From Chitinophagaceae bacterium (GTDB lineage Bacteria > Bacteroidota > Bacteroidia > Chitinophagales > Chitinophagaceae): a stretch of DNA of 64,000 nt. The DNA is taken from contig JAMLHL010000003.1 in NCBI GenBank assembly GCA_023957125.1, positions 248,001 to 312,000 on the forward strand, given 5' to 3'. A program made the position numbers and the translations under genes. Of this stretch, positions 43,261 through 52,796 are shown one piece after another (within the stretch, counting starts at the first letter, position 1; each line of letters opens with the position of its first letter). The notes under the pieces are model-generated. The model was given only the letters and a program-made list of their open reading frames with translations. It did no database searches and was not told the origin of the DNA.

Positions 43261-45051
43261 ATGAGTGCAGAAACTCCCACAGCTTCAACGGCATTAAAAG
43301 GAGGCGAATGGATCATTAAAGAATCCAAACCCGAAGACATTTTTGTTCCCGAAGATTTTTCCGAGGAGCAAAAGATGATCCTGGAAATGTGCACTTCTTT
43401 TATTTCATCGGAAATACTACCCATCATAGATCGTATTGATGACCTGGAACCAGGGTTGATGCCCGCTTTGCTGGATAAAGCAGGCGAGCAGGGTTTATTA
43501 GGTACGGCTATCCCGGAACAATACGGAGGTTTGGGGAAAGATTTTGTAACGGCAACCCTGGTCAATGAAGGGCTGGGCTGCGGCTACTCGTTTTCCGTAG
43601 CAATGGCAGCGCACACCGGTATCGGCACACTGCCCATTTTATACTTTGGAACCGATGCCCAGAAAGAAAAATACATTCCCAAGCTCACTACCGGGGAATG
43701 GAAAGGCTCTTATGGTCTTACCGAACCCAACAGCGGGAGCGATGCCCTGAGTGCCAAAACAACGGCCCGGCTGAGCGACGACGGGAAATATTATTTGCTG
43801 AACGGGCAGAAATGCTGGATCACCAATGGCGGCTTCGCGGATATATACACCGTTTTTGCAAAGGTGGATGGAGACAAATTCACCGCGTTCATTGTAGAAC
43901 GGGGTACCGAAGGCTTTACCCAGGGGCAGGAAGAGCATAAAATGGGCATTAAAGGTTCCTCTACCGTGCAACTGTATTTCCAGGATGCTAAAGTACCCGT
44001 AGAAAACGTATTGGGGGAGATCGGGAAGGGGCATATCATTGCATTCAATATCCTCAATATCGGGCGGCTCAAATTGTGCGCTGCAGCTTTGGGTGGGGCT
44101 AAATCGGCGGCTACCACTTCTATTGAATATGCCAATACCAGGGAGCAGTTTAAACAACCCATAGCACAGTTTGGCGCTATGAAACACAAAATTGCCGAAA
44201 TGGCCATCCGGATATGGGTTGCCGAAAGCGCGCTTTACCGCACCGCCAAATGGATAGATGATAAAGAAAAGGCTTTGTTGCAGAGCGGTAAGCCGTTCAA
44301 TGAAACCCTCCTGGGCGCGGCAGAGGAATACGCTATTGAATGCGCGATGCTAAAAGTGTTTGGTAGTGAAGCACTGGATTTTGTGGTGGATGAGGGCGTA
44401 CAGATCCACGGTGGCAACGGGTTCAGTGCCGAATACATCATCTCAAGAGCCTACCGCGACAGCCGTATCAACCGTATTTTTGAAGGCACCAATGAAATCA
44501 ACCGGTTGCTTACGGTAGATATGATGCTCAAACGGGCAATGAAGGGCAGGCTGGATCTGATGGGGCCCGCAACCGCTGTTCAAAAAGAATTGATGAGTAT
44601 CCCGGAGTTCGGCTCCGGCGAAGGATCGGCGTTTTCGGAAGAACTGAGGCTGATCGCCAATATGAAAAAGGCAGTTCTGATGGTGGCAGGCGCCGCAGTG
44701 CAAAAGCTGATGATGAAAATTGAATCCGAACAGGAAATTTTAATGCATATAGCCGATATGGCCATCAACGTATTTCATGCGGAAAGCGCTTTATTGCGGG
44801 CTATCAAAATATCAGACCAGCCGGAAAATTCCGCGCCATACCTTGATATCGCAAGAACCTATTTATACGATACCGCAGACCGTGTCAACAAAAGCGGAAG
44901 AGACGCCATCAACGCCTTTGCCAGCGGAGATGAACAACGCATGATGTTGCTGGGGATCAAACGATTTACCAAAGCAGCTCCGTTCAACAGCAAGGACGCG
45001 AGGCGACGGATTGCAGACCAACTGATCAGCGACAACAAATACAGTTTCTAA
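43261..45051 (+). CDS. Acyl-CoA dehydrogenase family protein
   Basis: A 596-residue FAD enzyme, longer than classic ~380-residue members. The normal three-domain core is followed by an extra helical C-terminal domain of about 180 residues, as in VLCAD-like bacterial enzymes. Seen are YGLTEPNSGSDALSAKTTA (FAD/substrate motif), QKCWITNGGFADIYTVFAK, the KMGIKGSSTVQLYF stretch and the catalytic-base region VQIHGGNGFSAEYIISRAYRDSR with IFEGTNEINR. It introduces a trans double bond into acyl-CoA thioesters. It is co-oriented with marR. Confidence 0.93.
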   Translation: MSAETPTASTALKGGEWIIKESKPEDIFVPEDFSEEQKMILEMCTSFISSEILPIIDRIDDLEPGLMPALLDKAGEQGLLGTAIPEQYGGLGKDFVTATLVNEGLGCGYSFSVAMAAHTGIGTLPILYFGTDAQKEKYIPKLTTGEWKGSYGLTEPNSGSDALSAKTTARLSDDGKYYLLNGQKCWITNGGFADIYTVFAKVDGDKFTAFIVERGTEGFTQGQEEHKMGIKGSSTVQLYFQDAKVPVENVLGEIGKGHIIAFNILNIGRLKLCAAALGGAKSAATTSIEYANTREQFKQPIAQFGAMKHKIAEMAIRIWVAESALYRTAKWIDDKEKALLQSGKPFNETLLGAAEEYAIECAMLKVFGSEALDFVVDEGVQIHGGNGFSAEYIISRAYRDSRINRIFEGTNEINRLLTVDMMLKRAMKGRLDLMGPATAVQKELMSIPEFGSGEGSAFSEELRLIANMKKAVLMVAGAAVQKLMMKIESEQEILMHIADMAINVFHAESALLRAIKISDQPENSAPYLDIARTYLYDTADRVNKSGRDAINAFASGDEQRMMLLGIKRFTKAAPFNSKDARRRIADQLISDNKYSF

Positions 45052-45085
45052 AAATTTGGTTTTTTCCCCGGCTATTGAATGATCT

Positions 45086-47050
45086 TTGTCTTTTCAACCG
45101 GTGTTGGCAGACATTCATTCCATATTACGATCCTACTGGGGCTTCCCGTCTTTCCGCCCATTGCAGGAAGACATTATCCGCGCCGTAATGGCTGGGCAGG
45201 ATACTTTGGCAATTATGCCTACAGGCGGAGGCAAATCCTTGTGTTTTCAGATTCCCGCACTGGCTTCTGAAGGAATATGCCTGGTGATCACACCGCTGAT
45301 CGCTTTGATGAAAGACCAGGTTCAAAATTTGAAGGACAGAGGAATACCGGCGCTACAGATCCATTCCGGGATGTCTTTCATGGAAGCACGGAAAACCCTG
45401 GACAATGCGCTGTACGGAAACTTTAAATTTCTGTATATCGCGCCGGAACGAATTAATACCAATTTGTTTAAGGAGTATTTGCCCGCTCTGCCGGTCAACC
45501 TGATTGCCGTAGATGAAGCGCATTGTATTTCGCAGTGGGGTTATGATTTCCGGCCCGCTTACCTGACGATCGCCACGTTACGCGGGGAAAAGCCCGGAGT
45601 AACGCTGCTGGCGCTTACCGCATCCGCTACCAAAGCGGTACAGGATGATATCTGCGATAAACTACAGTTCGGGAAGAAACGGGTGTTTCAGCAATCTTAC
45701 GAAAGACCCAACCTCTCATACAGTGTATTCAATACCGATGTAAAGGTGGACCGGTTGCTTAAAGTAGTCCAAAAGGTGCCGGGGAGTGGTATTGTATATT
45801 GCCGCAGCAGGAAACGCACCAAAGAGATCGCTGAGTTTTTGAAGCTGCATCATATCAGTGCGGATTATTATCACGCGGGGCTGACGCATGACGAAAGGAA
45901 CGAAAAACAAGAAAACTGGGTCAAAGACCGGGTACGGATCATGGTATGCACCAACGCCTTTGGAATGGGCATAGATAAGCCGGATGTAAGAACCGTCATC
46001 CATATAGATATTCCCGACTGCCTGGAAAATTATTACCAGGAGGCCGGACGTGCCGGGAGGGATGGCAAAAAATCGTACGCGGTATTATTATACAGGGAGC
46101 AGGATCTTGATGATTTGAAACAACAGCCCGGCATCCGCTATCCCTCACTGGAAACGATCAGGCATATATATCAGTGTATCGTAAATTACATTCAGCTACC
46201 TGCCGGCGCGGGGAAGGATCTTTATTTTGACTTTGACCCGGAGGAATTTACGCGCATCTTTAAACTGAATAAATTAACAGCTGTTTACGCCATTAAAGCG
46301 CTGGAGCAGGAAGGCCTGGTAGAATTTAACGAACAGTTTTTCAGTCCTTCCACCGTCGTGTTTTGTTGCGGGAAACAAACGCTCCGGCAAACAGAAGCGG
46401 ATTACCCGGCGCTCACTCCATATATCCATTTTTTGCTCCGTTCTTATGCGGGCATTTTTGACGTGCCCGTACCGGTAAGTGAAAAACAAATAGCGAAGCG
46501 TTTGAAAGTGAGCGTCAACGAAGTGAAACAACATTTGTTGCAACTCGGCTCATTGCGTATTATCATTTATGAGCCTCAGAAGGACACACCGCAGCTGCGA
46601 TTTTTATGGAACAGGATGGCAACCGAAAACCTTCATATAAACGTAGAAAATTATCAAAAAAGAAAAGCTGAATATACAGAGCGGATCAAAGCGGCCACGG
46701 GTTATGCAACCAACAGCAAAGAATGCCGCGCACAAATAATTGCACGGTATTTCAATGATCATACTACAAGGCAGTGTATGATTTGCGATAATTGTATCGA
46801 AAAGAAAAAGAACAGGCTGTCACGTATGGATTTTTCGGGATTACAATCGGCGATCACCCAAGCGCTGGTGAACGGACCGCTGACAATGAAGGAATTGATG
46901 CAACAACTTCAGGCACCGGATGAAGCTAAGGTACGATACATTATCAAACACTTGCTGGAAGAGGATTACCTGGAGATGGGCGAGACCGGTTATGCCGGGA
47001 AACTAAGCCTAAAAAAAAAGGGCCAGGATAGAAATCCAGCCCGTTTTTAA
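45086..47050 (+). CDS. recQ: RecQ family ATP-dependent DNA helicase
   Basis: The frame is closed by a stop at 45080 and has no suitable ATG, so translation likely begins at TTG 45086 or GTG 45101. The 654-residue protein has Walker A MPTGGGKS (44-51), DEAH (143-146) with CISQWGYDFRP, the aromatic-rich loop, motif VI QEAGRAGRDG, the zinc-binding Cys set (KECRAQIIARYF, QCMICDNC) and a winged-helix RQC region. No clear HRDC domain is seen; the C-terminus is a small winged-helix-like segment. RecQ unwinds DNA 3'-5' in recombination and fork repair. A terminator hairpin lies within its last codons. Confidence 0.93.
   Translation: MSFQPVLADIHSILRSYWGFPSFRPLQEDIIRAVMAGQDTLAIMPTGGGKSLCFQIPALASEGICLVITPLIALMKDQVQNLKDRGIPALQIHSGMSFMEARKTLDNALYGNFKFLYIAPERINTNLFKEYLPALPVNLIAVDEAHCISQWGYDFRPAYLTIATLRGEKPGVTLLALTASATKAVQDDICDKLQFGKKRVFQQSYERPNLSYSVFNTDVKVDRLLKVVQKVPGSGIVYCRSRKRTKEIAEFLKLHHISADYYHAGLTHDERNEKQENWVKDRVRIMVCTNAFGMGIDKPDVRTVIHIDIPDCLENYYQEAGRAGRDGKKSYAVLLYREQDLDDLKQQPGIRYPSLETIRHIYQCIVNYIQLPAGAGKDLYFDFDPEEFTRIFKLNKLTAVYAIKALEQEGLVEFNEQFFSPSTVVFCCGKQTLRQTEADYPALTPYIHFLLRSYAGIFDVPVPVSEKQIAKRLKVSVNEVKQHLLQLGSLRIIIYEPQKDTPQLRFLWNRMATENLHINVENYQKRKAEYTERIKAATGYATNSKECRAQIIARYFNDHTTRQCMICDNCIEKKKNRLSRMDFSGLQSAITQALVNGPLTMKELMQQLQAPDEAKVRYIIKHLLEEDYLEMGETGYAGKLSLKKKGQDRNPARF
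47020..47048. terminator. Terminator overlapping the end of recQ
   Basis: GGGC and GCCC with inner GGAT/ATCC form a bulged stem with loop AGAA, preceded by a run of A and followed by TTTTT. It sits within the last recQ codons and the stop, and could serve recQ and the convergent HerA-like gene. Confidence 0.55.
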
Positions 47051-47215
47051 AATCCAATATCCTATGAAAAACCGAGTCAAAGATAGGGAGGAATATCGTT
47101 ACAACAATACCCTTTTAGTGGTATCTACTTAGATTTTTTATATTATAAATGCTAAATAGTTTTCGTATAAACGTAATAACTTGTTATTTGCAAAAGCAAA
47201 AGGTTTGTAACCTGT

Positions 47216-48772
47216 TCAGAACCAACTGGTTTTCTTTTTTGTACTGCTTCTACCACCTAAGCCGAGAGCGCCCAAAAGACTCCTGGTAATAATGGAAGCC
47301 GCTGTTCTTTGAACCTGTTTGGAAACCGAGCTGTCTAAAACTTTTTCTAAGACCGAAGGTTCGGGTTTAGACGCACGATTGGCTTTGGCTTTTTCAACCG
47401 AACGGGTTTCAGCCTCCGCTAATTTTGCAGATAATATTTCATAGGCGCTTTCATTATCAATGGATTGTGCGTATTTCTTCACCAGTTTGGATTGAGCCAC
47501 CAATGTATTGATCTCCGTATCGCTTAACACGTCCATTCTCGACCGGGGCGAAGTAAGCAAAGTGTGTACCAATGGAGTGGGAATACCTTTTTCGTTCAGC
47601 ATAGTAATGAACGCTTCGCCTATCCCCAATTCAGTAATCAGGTCATTCACTTTATAATACTGCGTTTCCGGATAGTTTTCCGCGGCCTGTTTGATGGTTT
47701 TACGATCGGCGGCGGTAAATGCACGCAAAGCATGTTGCACTTTCAATCCCAACTGGCTTAAAATGGCGGCGGGTACATCCTGCGGGTTTTGCGTACAAAA
47801 GAAAATCCCTACGCCCTTGGAACGTATAAGTTTGATGATGGTTTCTATTTGTTGCAACAACACAGCCGTTGCTTCCTGGAAAACCAGGTGAGCTTCGTCA
47901 ATAAACAATACCAGCTTAGGCTTATCCAGGTCTCCTTCTTCGGGCAATACTGCATAAAGCTCGGCAAGCAACTGCAACATGAAAGTGGAGAATAGTTTAG
48001 GGCGGTTTTGCATATCCGTTACCCTCAGTATGTTGATCATTCCCCTGCCGTCATCACTGACCCGCATCAGGTCGTCCACCTCAAAAGAAGGTTCTCCAAA
48101 AAATATTTCGGCTCCCTGCTGCTGCAGTTCTATTATTTTCCGAAGGATCGTACCGGTGCTGGTAGTGGATATTTTCCCGTATTCTTTCTCTATTTCAGCC
48201 TTTCCTTCATCACTGATATATTGCAGCATTTTAATAAAGTCCTTCAGATCAAGCAGGGGGATCTTATGGTCGTCGCAATATTTGAAAATCAGCGCTACGA
48301 GGCCTTGTTGCGTATCGTTTAAGCCCAGGATTTTTGAGATCAGGACAGGACCGAACTCACTAACGGTTGCCCGCAGCCGAACGCCCTTCTCCTCACTCAG
48401 GCTCATTAATTCCACGGGGTAGGGCGCAGGCACATATTCCAACCCCATCTTCCCATATCGTTCTTTGATTTTATCGTTCACAGAACCCGCAGCCGCTAAC
48501 CCGCTCAGGTCGCCTTTGATATCCATCAGCAATACCGGCACGCTGGCGTCGCTCAGTCCTTCAGCGATCACCTGCAGGGTTTTGGTTTTACCGGTTCCTG
48601 TGGCGCCTGCAATCAGCCCGTGGCGGTTCATTGTTCTCAGAGGCAGCTTTACCATAGCCTCTTTCAATACTTCTCCCTGCAGGATTGCGCCTCCTATTGT
48701 AAAACTTTCTCCCTTAAAAGTATATCCGTTGTTAACGGATTGTATGAAGGAATCCTTGTCAGCCATATTCAA
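47216..48772 (-). CDS. HerA-like ATPase of the DUF853 (YjgR) family
   Basis: A 518-residue FtsK/HerA-type ATPase. An N-terminal strand pair leads to HGLIAGATGTGKTKTLQ with Walker A at 56-63. Then come the LLMDIKGDLSGLA segment, Walker B KLVLFIDEAHLVFQEA and the sensor-like FFCTQNPQDVP. The DUF853 tail has a late KLVKKYAQSIDNESAYEIL segment and a basic Ser-rich end. Its role is not established; members are often described as putative DNA-pumping helicases. There is no nurA beside it. Two possible starts lie two codons apart (MNMADKD); a third residue Met may be used. Confidence 0.88.
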   Translation of the reverse strand: MNMADKDSFIQSVNNGYTFKGESFTIGGAILQGEVLKEAMVKLPLRTMNRHGLIAGATGTGKTKTLQVIAEGLSDASVPVLLMDIKGDLSGLAAAGSVNDKIKERYGKMGLEYVPAPYPVELMSLSEEKGVRLRATVSEFGPVLISKILGLNDTQQGLVALIFKYCDDHKIPLLDLKDFIKMLQYISDEGKAEIEKEYGKISTTSTGTILRKIIELQQQGAEIFFGEPSFEVDDLMRVSDDGRGMINILRVTDMQNRPKLFSTFMLQLLAELYAVLPEEGDLDKPKLVLFIDEAHLVFQEATAVLLQQIETIIKLIRSKGVGIFFCTQNPQDVPAAILSQLGLKVQHALRAFTAADRKTIKQAAENYPETQYYKVNDLITELGIGEAFITMLNEKGIPTPLVHTLLTSPRSRMDVLSDTEINTLVAQSKLVKKYAQSIDNESAYEILSAKLAEAETRSVEKAKANRASKPEPSVLEKVLDSSVSKQVQRTAASIITRSLLGALGLGGRSSTKKKTSWF

Positions 48773-48824
48773 AAAATTTATTGAAAGATAAACGAATAAC
48801 CCAACATCCGGGTAATAAAATTTT

Positions 48825-49196
48825 CTATAATTCCTCCTCTCTTTCCAACATCAAAATAGCGCTTTGCGGCACTATGAAATATTTTTCGTTTTCATACATC
48901 ACTTCCGTAGCCCCGCTCAGCAGGAAGATAGCTAAGTCGCCCTCCTTGGCCTGAAGAGGGATATACTTTACCTGTTCTTCATCGGTTTTCCAGGGTTCAT
49001 CTTCTACCGGCATAGGGATCACATATCCCGGGCCGCTTTTTATCACATATCCCTGTTGTACCTTTTCCTTTTCCTGCACGCCCGGAGGAAGGTATAATCC
49101 GCTGGCCGTTTTCTGATCCGACTGCCGCGGCTTTATCAGGAGGCGGTCTCCGATCACAATGAGCTTCTTGAATTTATTTTCCGGGGTTAAGCGCAT
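48825..49196 (-). CDS. GroES-like (Cpn10 fold) protein
   Basis: Start taken at 49196 (MRLTPENKFKKLIVIGDRLL) rather than an in-frame ATG 57 bases upstream, because conservation begins here. The 123-residue product has the Cpn10 opening (VIGDRLLIKPR), a mobile-loop position SDQKTASGLYLPPG, and a strand order that ends KYFIVPQSAILMLE, where GroES has ILAIV. It is longer than GroES (~95 residues), and no groEL lies nearby. Similar stand-alone GroES family proteins occur across Bacteroidota. Whether it caps GroEL is unknown. Confidence 0.75.
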   Translation of the reverse strand: MRLTPENKFKKLIVIGDRLLIKPRQSDQKTASGLYLPPGVQEKEKVQQGYVIKSGPGYVIPMPVEDEPWKTDEEQVKYIPLQAKEGDLAIFLLSGATEVMYENEKYFIVPQSAILMLEREEEL

Positions 49197-49320
49197 GGGT
49201 GAATATTTTATATGCAAAAATAAGATTCGTATATTTAAAGCTCCATTTAACAAAAGATTATCCGGATTTTATTATGAATAGAAAACAAATTATATTTATT
49301 TGTCAATAAACGTTAGAATT

Positions 49321-50019
49321 ATGGAAGTACAAAAGCATAAAATATTACTGTGTGAAGACGATCAGAACCTGGGACTGGTGTTAAAAAATTACCTCGAACT
49401 CAATGATTATGATGTCATTTTGGAAAGAGACGGCAGATTGGGTCTGGCGGCTTTTCAGCGGGAAAAGTTTGACCTGTGTCTGCTGGATGTGATGATGCCC
49501 AATATGGATGGGTTTAAGCTGGCCGAAGAAATCAGGGATATCAACCCGGATGTGCCCTTGTTTTTTATCTCTGCTAAAACAATGAAGGAAGATATTATTC
49601 AGGGGTATAAACTGGGTGCGGATGATTATATCACAAAGCCATTCGACAGCGAGGTATTGATGCTGAAAATTAAAGCGATTCTTAAACGGAATGAAGACCT
49701 CAATAAAGAATCGGTGAATGTGGAGTACGATTTGGGGAATTATCATTTCAATCCCCGGTTGCGCGAGCTTATTGTCGGCGGGAAAACACAAACCCTGTCG
49801 CCCAAAGAAAACGAACTGCTGAAGATGCTGGCGGAATACAAGAATGACTTGTTGCCGAGAGAAATTGCATTAAAGCGCATATGGGGCAGCGATACTTATT
49901 TTAACGGGAGAAGTATGGATGTTTATATTGCCAAACTCAGAAAATACCTTAAAGAAGACCCCGATATTGAGATCGTGAACATTCATGGAAACGGTTTCCG
50001 GCTTGTGGTCAATGAATAA
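49321..50019 (+). CDS. OmpR-family response regulator, without an adjacent kinase
   Basis: The ATG at 49321 (MEVQKHKILLCEDDQN) is chosen; an earlier in-frame codon at 49300 adds seven residues outside the fold. The receiver has CEDD acidic residues near 11-14, phospho-Asp56 in CLLDVMMPN and ITKPFDSEVLMLK. The DNA-binding domain ends NIHGNGFRLVV. It resembles RprY-type regulators of Bacteroides. No histidine kinase is next to it, so it may partner with a kinase elsewhere. It is divergent from the GroES-like gene. Confidence 0.9.
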   Translation: MEVQKHKILLCEDDQNLGLVLKNYLELNDYDVILERDGRLGLAAFQREKFDLCLLDVMMPNMDGFKLAEEIRDINPDVPLFFISAKTMKEDIIQGYKLGADDYITKPFDSEVLMLKIKAILKRNEDLNKESVNVEYDLGNYHFNPRLRELIVGGKTQTLSPKENELLKMLAEYKNDLLPREIALKRIWGSDTYFNGRSMDVYIAKLRKYLKEDPDIEIVNIHGNGFRLVVNE

Positions 50020-50028
50020 TACCAGTTG

Positions 50029-50058
50029 TTTGCCCGTTTAACTCAATCCGTATTTTTC
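50029..50058 (+). promoter_or_regulatory. Candidate promoter of the aspartyl protease gene
   Basis: TTTG (50029-50032), an 18-base spacer and TATTTTTC (50051-50058) match the TTTG / TAnnTTTG pattern except for the final base. Confidence 0.4.
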
Positions 50059-50084
50059 TCCCGGGATTGCTTTAATATCTCTAT

Positions 50085-51299
50085 ATGCGGATGAAAAGAT
50101 CATTTGCCGGTTTGTTGTTGATCACGACGCTCATTTCGATGAAAAGCGTTGCCGGAAATGCGGATGGGGTGAGGGAAGGGACGAATGAGCCGGCAACATT
50201 AATAACACAGTTCAGCTTTCACCAATTCACCGGCGGTATAATTATCGTCCGGGCTACGGTAGATCAGTATCCGGATAGTTTGAATTTTATTTTAGATACC
50301 GGAAGCGGAGGTATCTCCCTCGATTCTACCACCGTGGAGGAATTAGCCATCCCCACCACGCCATCCGAAAGAACCATAAGAGGAATAGCCGGCATCAGAA
50401 AGGTGAATTTCCTGTACAATGCCACCCTGCATTTACCGGGGCTTTCTATTGACAGCCTGAATTTCCATGTCAATGATTATGATATTCTTTCCAGCGTATA
50501 TGGTGTAAAAATTGACGGCATCATCGGGTTCAGTTTTTTCAGCCGCTTCATTGTGCAAATTGATTACGACCAACTGTTGATATCGGTTTATTCGCAGGGC
50601 GATTTTAAGTACAAACGGGGCGGGTATGTGCTTAAGCCGCTGCTCACCACCATACCGGTGATGAACGCCGATTTTAAAGATGCCAGGAAAATAAATTCCA
50701 GGTTTTATTTTGACACGGGTGCGGGTTTGTGTTTTCTGCTGTCCGATAATTTTAACACGGACAGCGCCGTCCTGCGGCCCAATAAAAAAATAGTGCTTAC
50801 GCAGGCGGAGGGTATTGGCGGAAAGATGGAAATGCGGCTGACCACAGTAAAAAAAGTAAAAATAGGCCCCTACCGGTTTAAAAGAGTACCCACCTATATT
50901 TTTGAAGACGTTTACAACATTACCTCTTATCCTTTTCTGGCCGGCCTGATAGGAAATGATTTACTAAGGCGGTTCAATATAACCTTTAATTATGCAGAGC
51001 GCGAAATTCATCTTCTTCCCAACTCACATTACCGCGCGCCATTTGATTACGCCTATACCGGTCTGGGTATTTATGCCATTGAAGGCCGGATATACGTGGA
51101 GGATGTTATCCCCGGCTCTCCGGGTGAAAAAGCGGGCTTTAAAACAGGCGATATACTGATCGGTGTGGGCAACAACCTCTCTAATAATATCCAGGTTTAT
51201 AAAAATCTGCTTCAGGTACCCAACAAAAAACTAAAGATCATCATCAACCGCAACGACAGCCTTATGGAACTGATGCTGAAGCCCGCCAGCATACGCTGA
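50085..51299 (+). CDS. Secreted retropepsin-like aspartyl protease with PDZ domain
   Basis: A 404-residue protein with a signal peptide (MKRSFAGLLLITTLISMKSVAG). It contains two aspartyl-protease half sites, FILDTGSGG (Asp71) and FYFDTGAG (Asp210), so a single-chain pepsin-like pair is possible rather than a dimeric retropepsin. Residues ~340-400 form a PDZ domain (VIPGSPGEKAGFKTGDILIGVG). Such proteins are periplasmic or surface peptidases with unclear targets. A candidate promoter lies upstream. The next gene is 239 bp away. Confidence 0.83.
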   Translation: MRMKRSFAGLLLITTLISMKSVAGNADGVREGTNEPATLITQFSFHQFTGGIIIVRATVDQYPDSLNFILDTGSGGISLDSTTVEELAIPTTPSERTIRGIAGIRKVNFLYNATLHLPGLSIDSLNFHVNDYDILSSVYGVKIDGIIGFSFFSRFIVQIDYDQLLISVYSQGDFKYKRGGYVLKPLLTTIPVMNADFKDARKINSRFYFDTGAGLCFLLSDNFNTDSAVLRPNKKIVLTQAEGIGGKMEMRLTTVKKVKIGPYRFKRVPTYIFEDVYNITSYPFLAGLIGNDLLRRFNITFNYAEREIHLLPNSHYRAPFDYAYTGLGIYAIEGRIYVEDVIPGSPGEKAGFKTGDILIGVGNNLSNNIQVYKNLLQVPNKKLKIIINRNDSLMELMLKPASIR

Positions 51300-51379
51300 C
51301 CCCGGCGCATTTAACTCAGGTGAAAACGATTCTCATTGCGGCAAACCACAGATGAATAAATCCCGCGTTGAAAGTCCGG

Positions 51380-51436
51380 ATTTTCGCAGGCGGGTGGGAT
51401 AGAACGCACTACGGGACGGTGGGCACCTGCCAAAAT
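51380..51436. repeat. Degenerate copy of the double-hairpin repeat
   Basis: It opens ATTTTCGCAGGCGGGTG and ends GGCACCTGCCAAAAT, i.e. an inverted, shortened version of the 88-bp element at 62761-62848; one hairpin arm is deleted. Around it, CCGGATTTT (51377-51385) faces AAAATCCGG (about 51452-51460). No gene is seen in the 239-bp gap. Confidence 0.6.
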
Positions 51437-51502
51437 GTAACAGATGGAACAAAATCCGGGAAACGGGAAACGCCTGCCTCCCTTAGTCTCGTATATTATA
51501 GC

Positions 51503-51510
51503 TAATTTTG
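51503..51510 (+). promoter_or_regulatory. Candidate -7 box of the M16 peptidase operon
   Basis: TAATTTTG matches TAnnTTTG, 29 bases before the ATG. TTAG at 51483-51486 is a weak -33 candidate at 16 bases. Confidence 0.4.
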
Positions 51511-51538
51511 CACTCTTTTATTAAGCGAATGAAGTTGT

Positions 51539-52780
51539 ATGATTCAGTTTGAACAGTTTGTTTTGGACAACGGGTTAAGAGTCGTCGTTCATGAGGACCA
51601 TTCCACTCCTATGGCGGTAGTGAACGTTTTGTATGATGTGGGAGCGAGGGACGAAGACCCCTCGAAAACAGGATTCGCTCATTTGTTTGAACACCTGATG
51701 TTTGGCGGTTCGGTTCATATTCCTTCATACGACGAGCCGCTACAGCGGGCAGGAGGAGAAAACAATGCCTATACCACCAATGATTTGACAAATTATTACT
51801 GCCAGTTGCCTGCGGAAAATATTGAAACGGCTTTTTGGCTGGAAAGCGACCGGATGCTGAGCCTGGCTTTCGGAGAAAAAAGCCTCGAAACACAACGGAA
51901 GGTGGTATGTGAAGAATTTAAAGAGCATTATCTTAACAAGCCTTATGGCGACGCCTGGCATAAAATGCGCGCGCTGGCCTACCGGAAACACCCGTACCGG
52001 TGGATGACCATCGGAGCGGAGCTTAGTCATATAGAAAATGCCACGCTGGATGATGTAAAGCAGTTTTTCTTCAAACATTACCGGCCGGTGAACGCTATTC
52101 TTACCGTAGCCGGTCACGTTAGTACAAAGCAGGTAGTGGAGCTGGCTGAAAAATGGTTTGGCGATATTCCTTCCGGTGAAAAGTACATCCGCCATCTTCC
52201 GGGGGAACCTGTTCAAACGCAGCATCATCAATTGGACATTCATGCCAACGTGCCGGTGGATGCTTTCTATAAAGCCTGGCATACCTGCCCCCGGCTGGAT
52301 ACGCATTATTACGCGATGGATCTGACTACGGAGATCCTTAGCGGCGGCGGATCTTCCAGGCTGTTTCAATCCCTTGTGAAAGAAAGGCAGATCTTCAGCA
52401 ATATAGGCTGCTACCATTTCGGAAGCATTGATGCCGGACTGGTGGCTATAGAAGGTAAGCTGGTGCAGGGAGTAAAAATGGAGGAAGCCGAAGCCGCTGT
52501 GGACGCGGAACTCCGGAAGATAACCGACAGCCCGGTGCAGGAAAAAGAATTGGAAAAGGTGAAAAACAAAACCGAAAGCATCATCGCTTTTGAAGATATG
52601 AGCCTGATCAGCCGGGCAGGCAGTCTTTCCTTTTATACGCTATTGGGCGATACCAATATGATCAATGAAGAATTGAAACGATATCAAAAGGTAACCGCCA
52701 GGGATCTGCAGGAGGAAGCAGCCGCTATTTTCAGTGCCGATAACAGCAACACCATTTATTATTACGGGAACCACAAATAA
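51539..52780 (+). CDS. M16 family zinc metallopeptidase, catalytic subunit
   Basis: A 413-residue single-module M16 peptidase. The inverted zinc motif HLFEH is at residues 48-52, followed about 75 residues later by the third ligand in the CEEFKEHY stretch. The rest matches the two-lobed M16 fold, with SRLFQSLVKERQI and an ENNAYTTNDLTNYYC segment. The second gene of the pair starts 16 bp downstream and lacks the zinc motif. This is the usual active-plus-inactive pairing of bacterial M16B proteases, resembling the mitochondrial processing peptidase. No signal peptide is apparent, so it is likely cytoplasmic. Confidence 0.92.
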   Translation: MIQFEQFVLDNGLRVVVHEDHSTPMAVVNVLYDVGARDEDPSKTGFAHLFEHLMFGGSVHIPSYDEPLQRAGGENNAYTTNDLTNYYCQLPAENIETAFWLESDRMLSLAFGEKSLETQRKVVCEEFKEHYLNKPYGDAWHKMRALAYRKHPYRWMTIGAELSHIENATLDDVKQFFFKHYRPVNAILTVAGHVSTKQVVELAEKWFGDIPSGEKYIRHLPGEPVQTQHHQLDIHANVPVDAFYKAWHTCPRLDTHYYAMDLTTEILSGGGSSRLFQSLVKERQIFSNIGCYHFGSIDAGLVAIEGKLVQGVKMEEAEAAVDAELRKITDSPVQEKELEKVKNKTESIIAFEDMSLISRAGSLSFYTLLGDTNMINEELKRYQKVTARDLQEEAAAIFSADNSNTIYYYGNHK

Positions 52781-52796
52781 CCAGAAAGCAGAAAGG

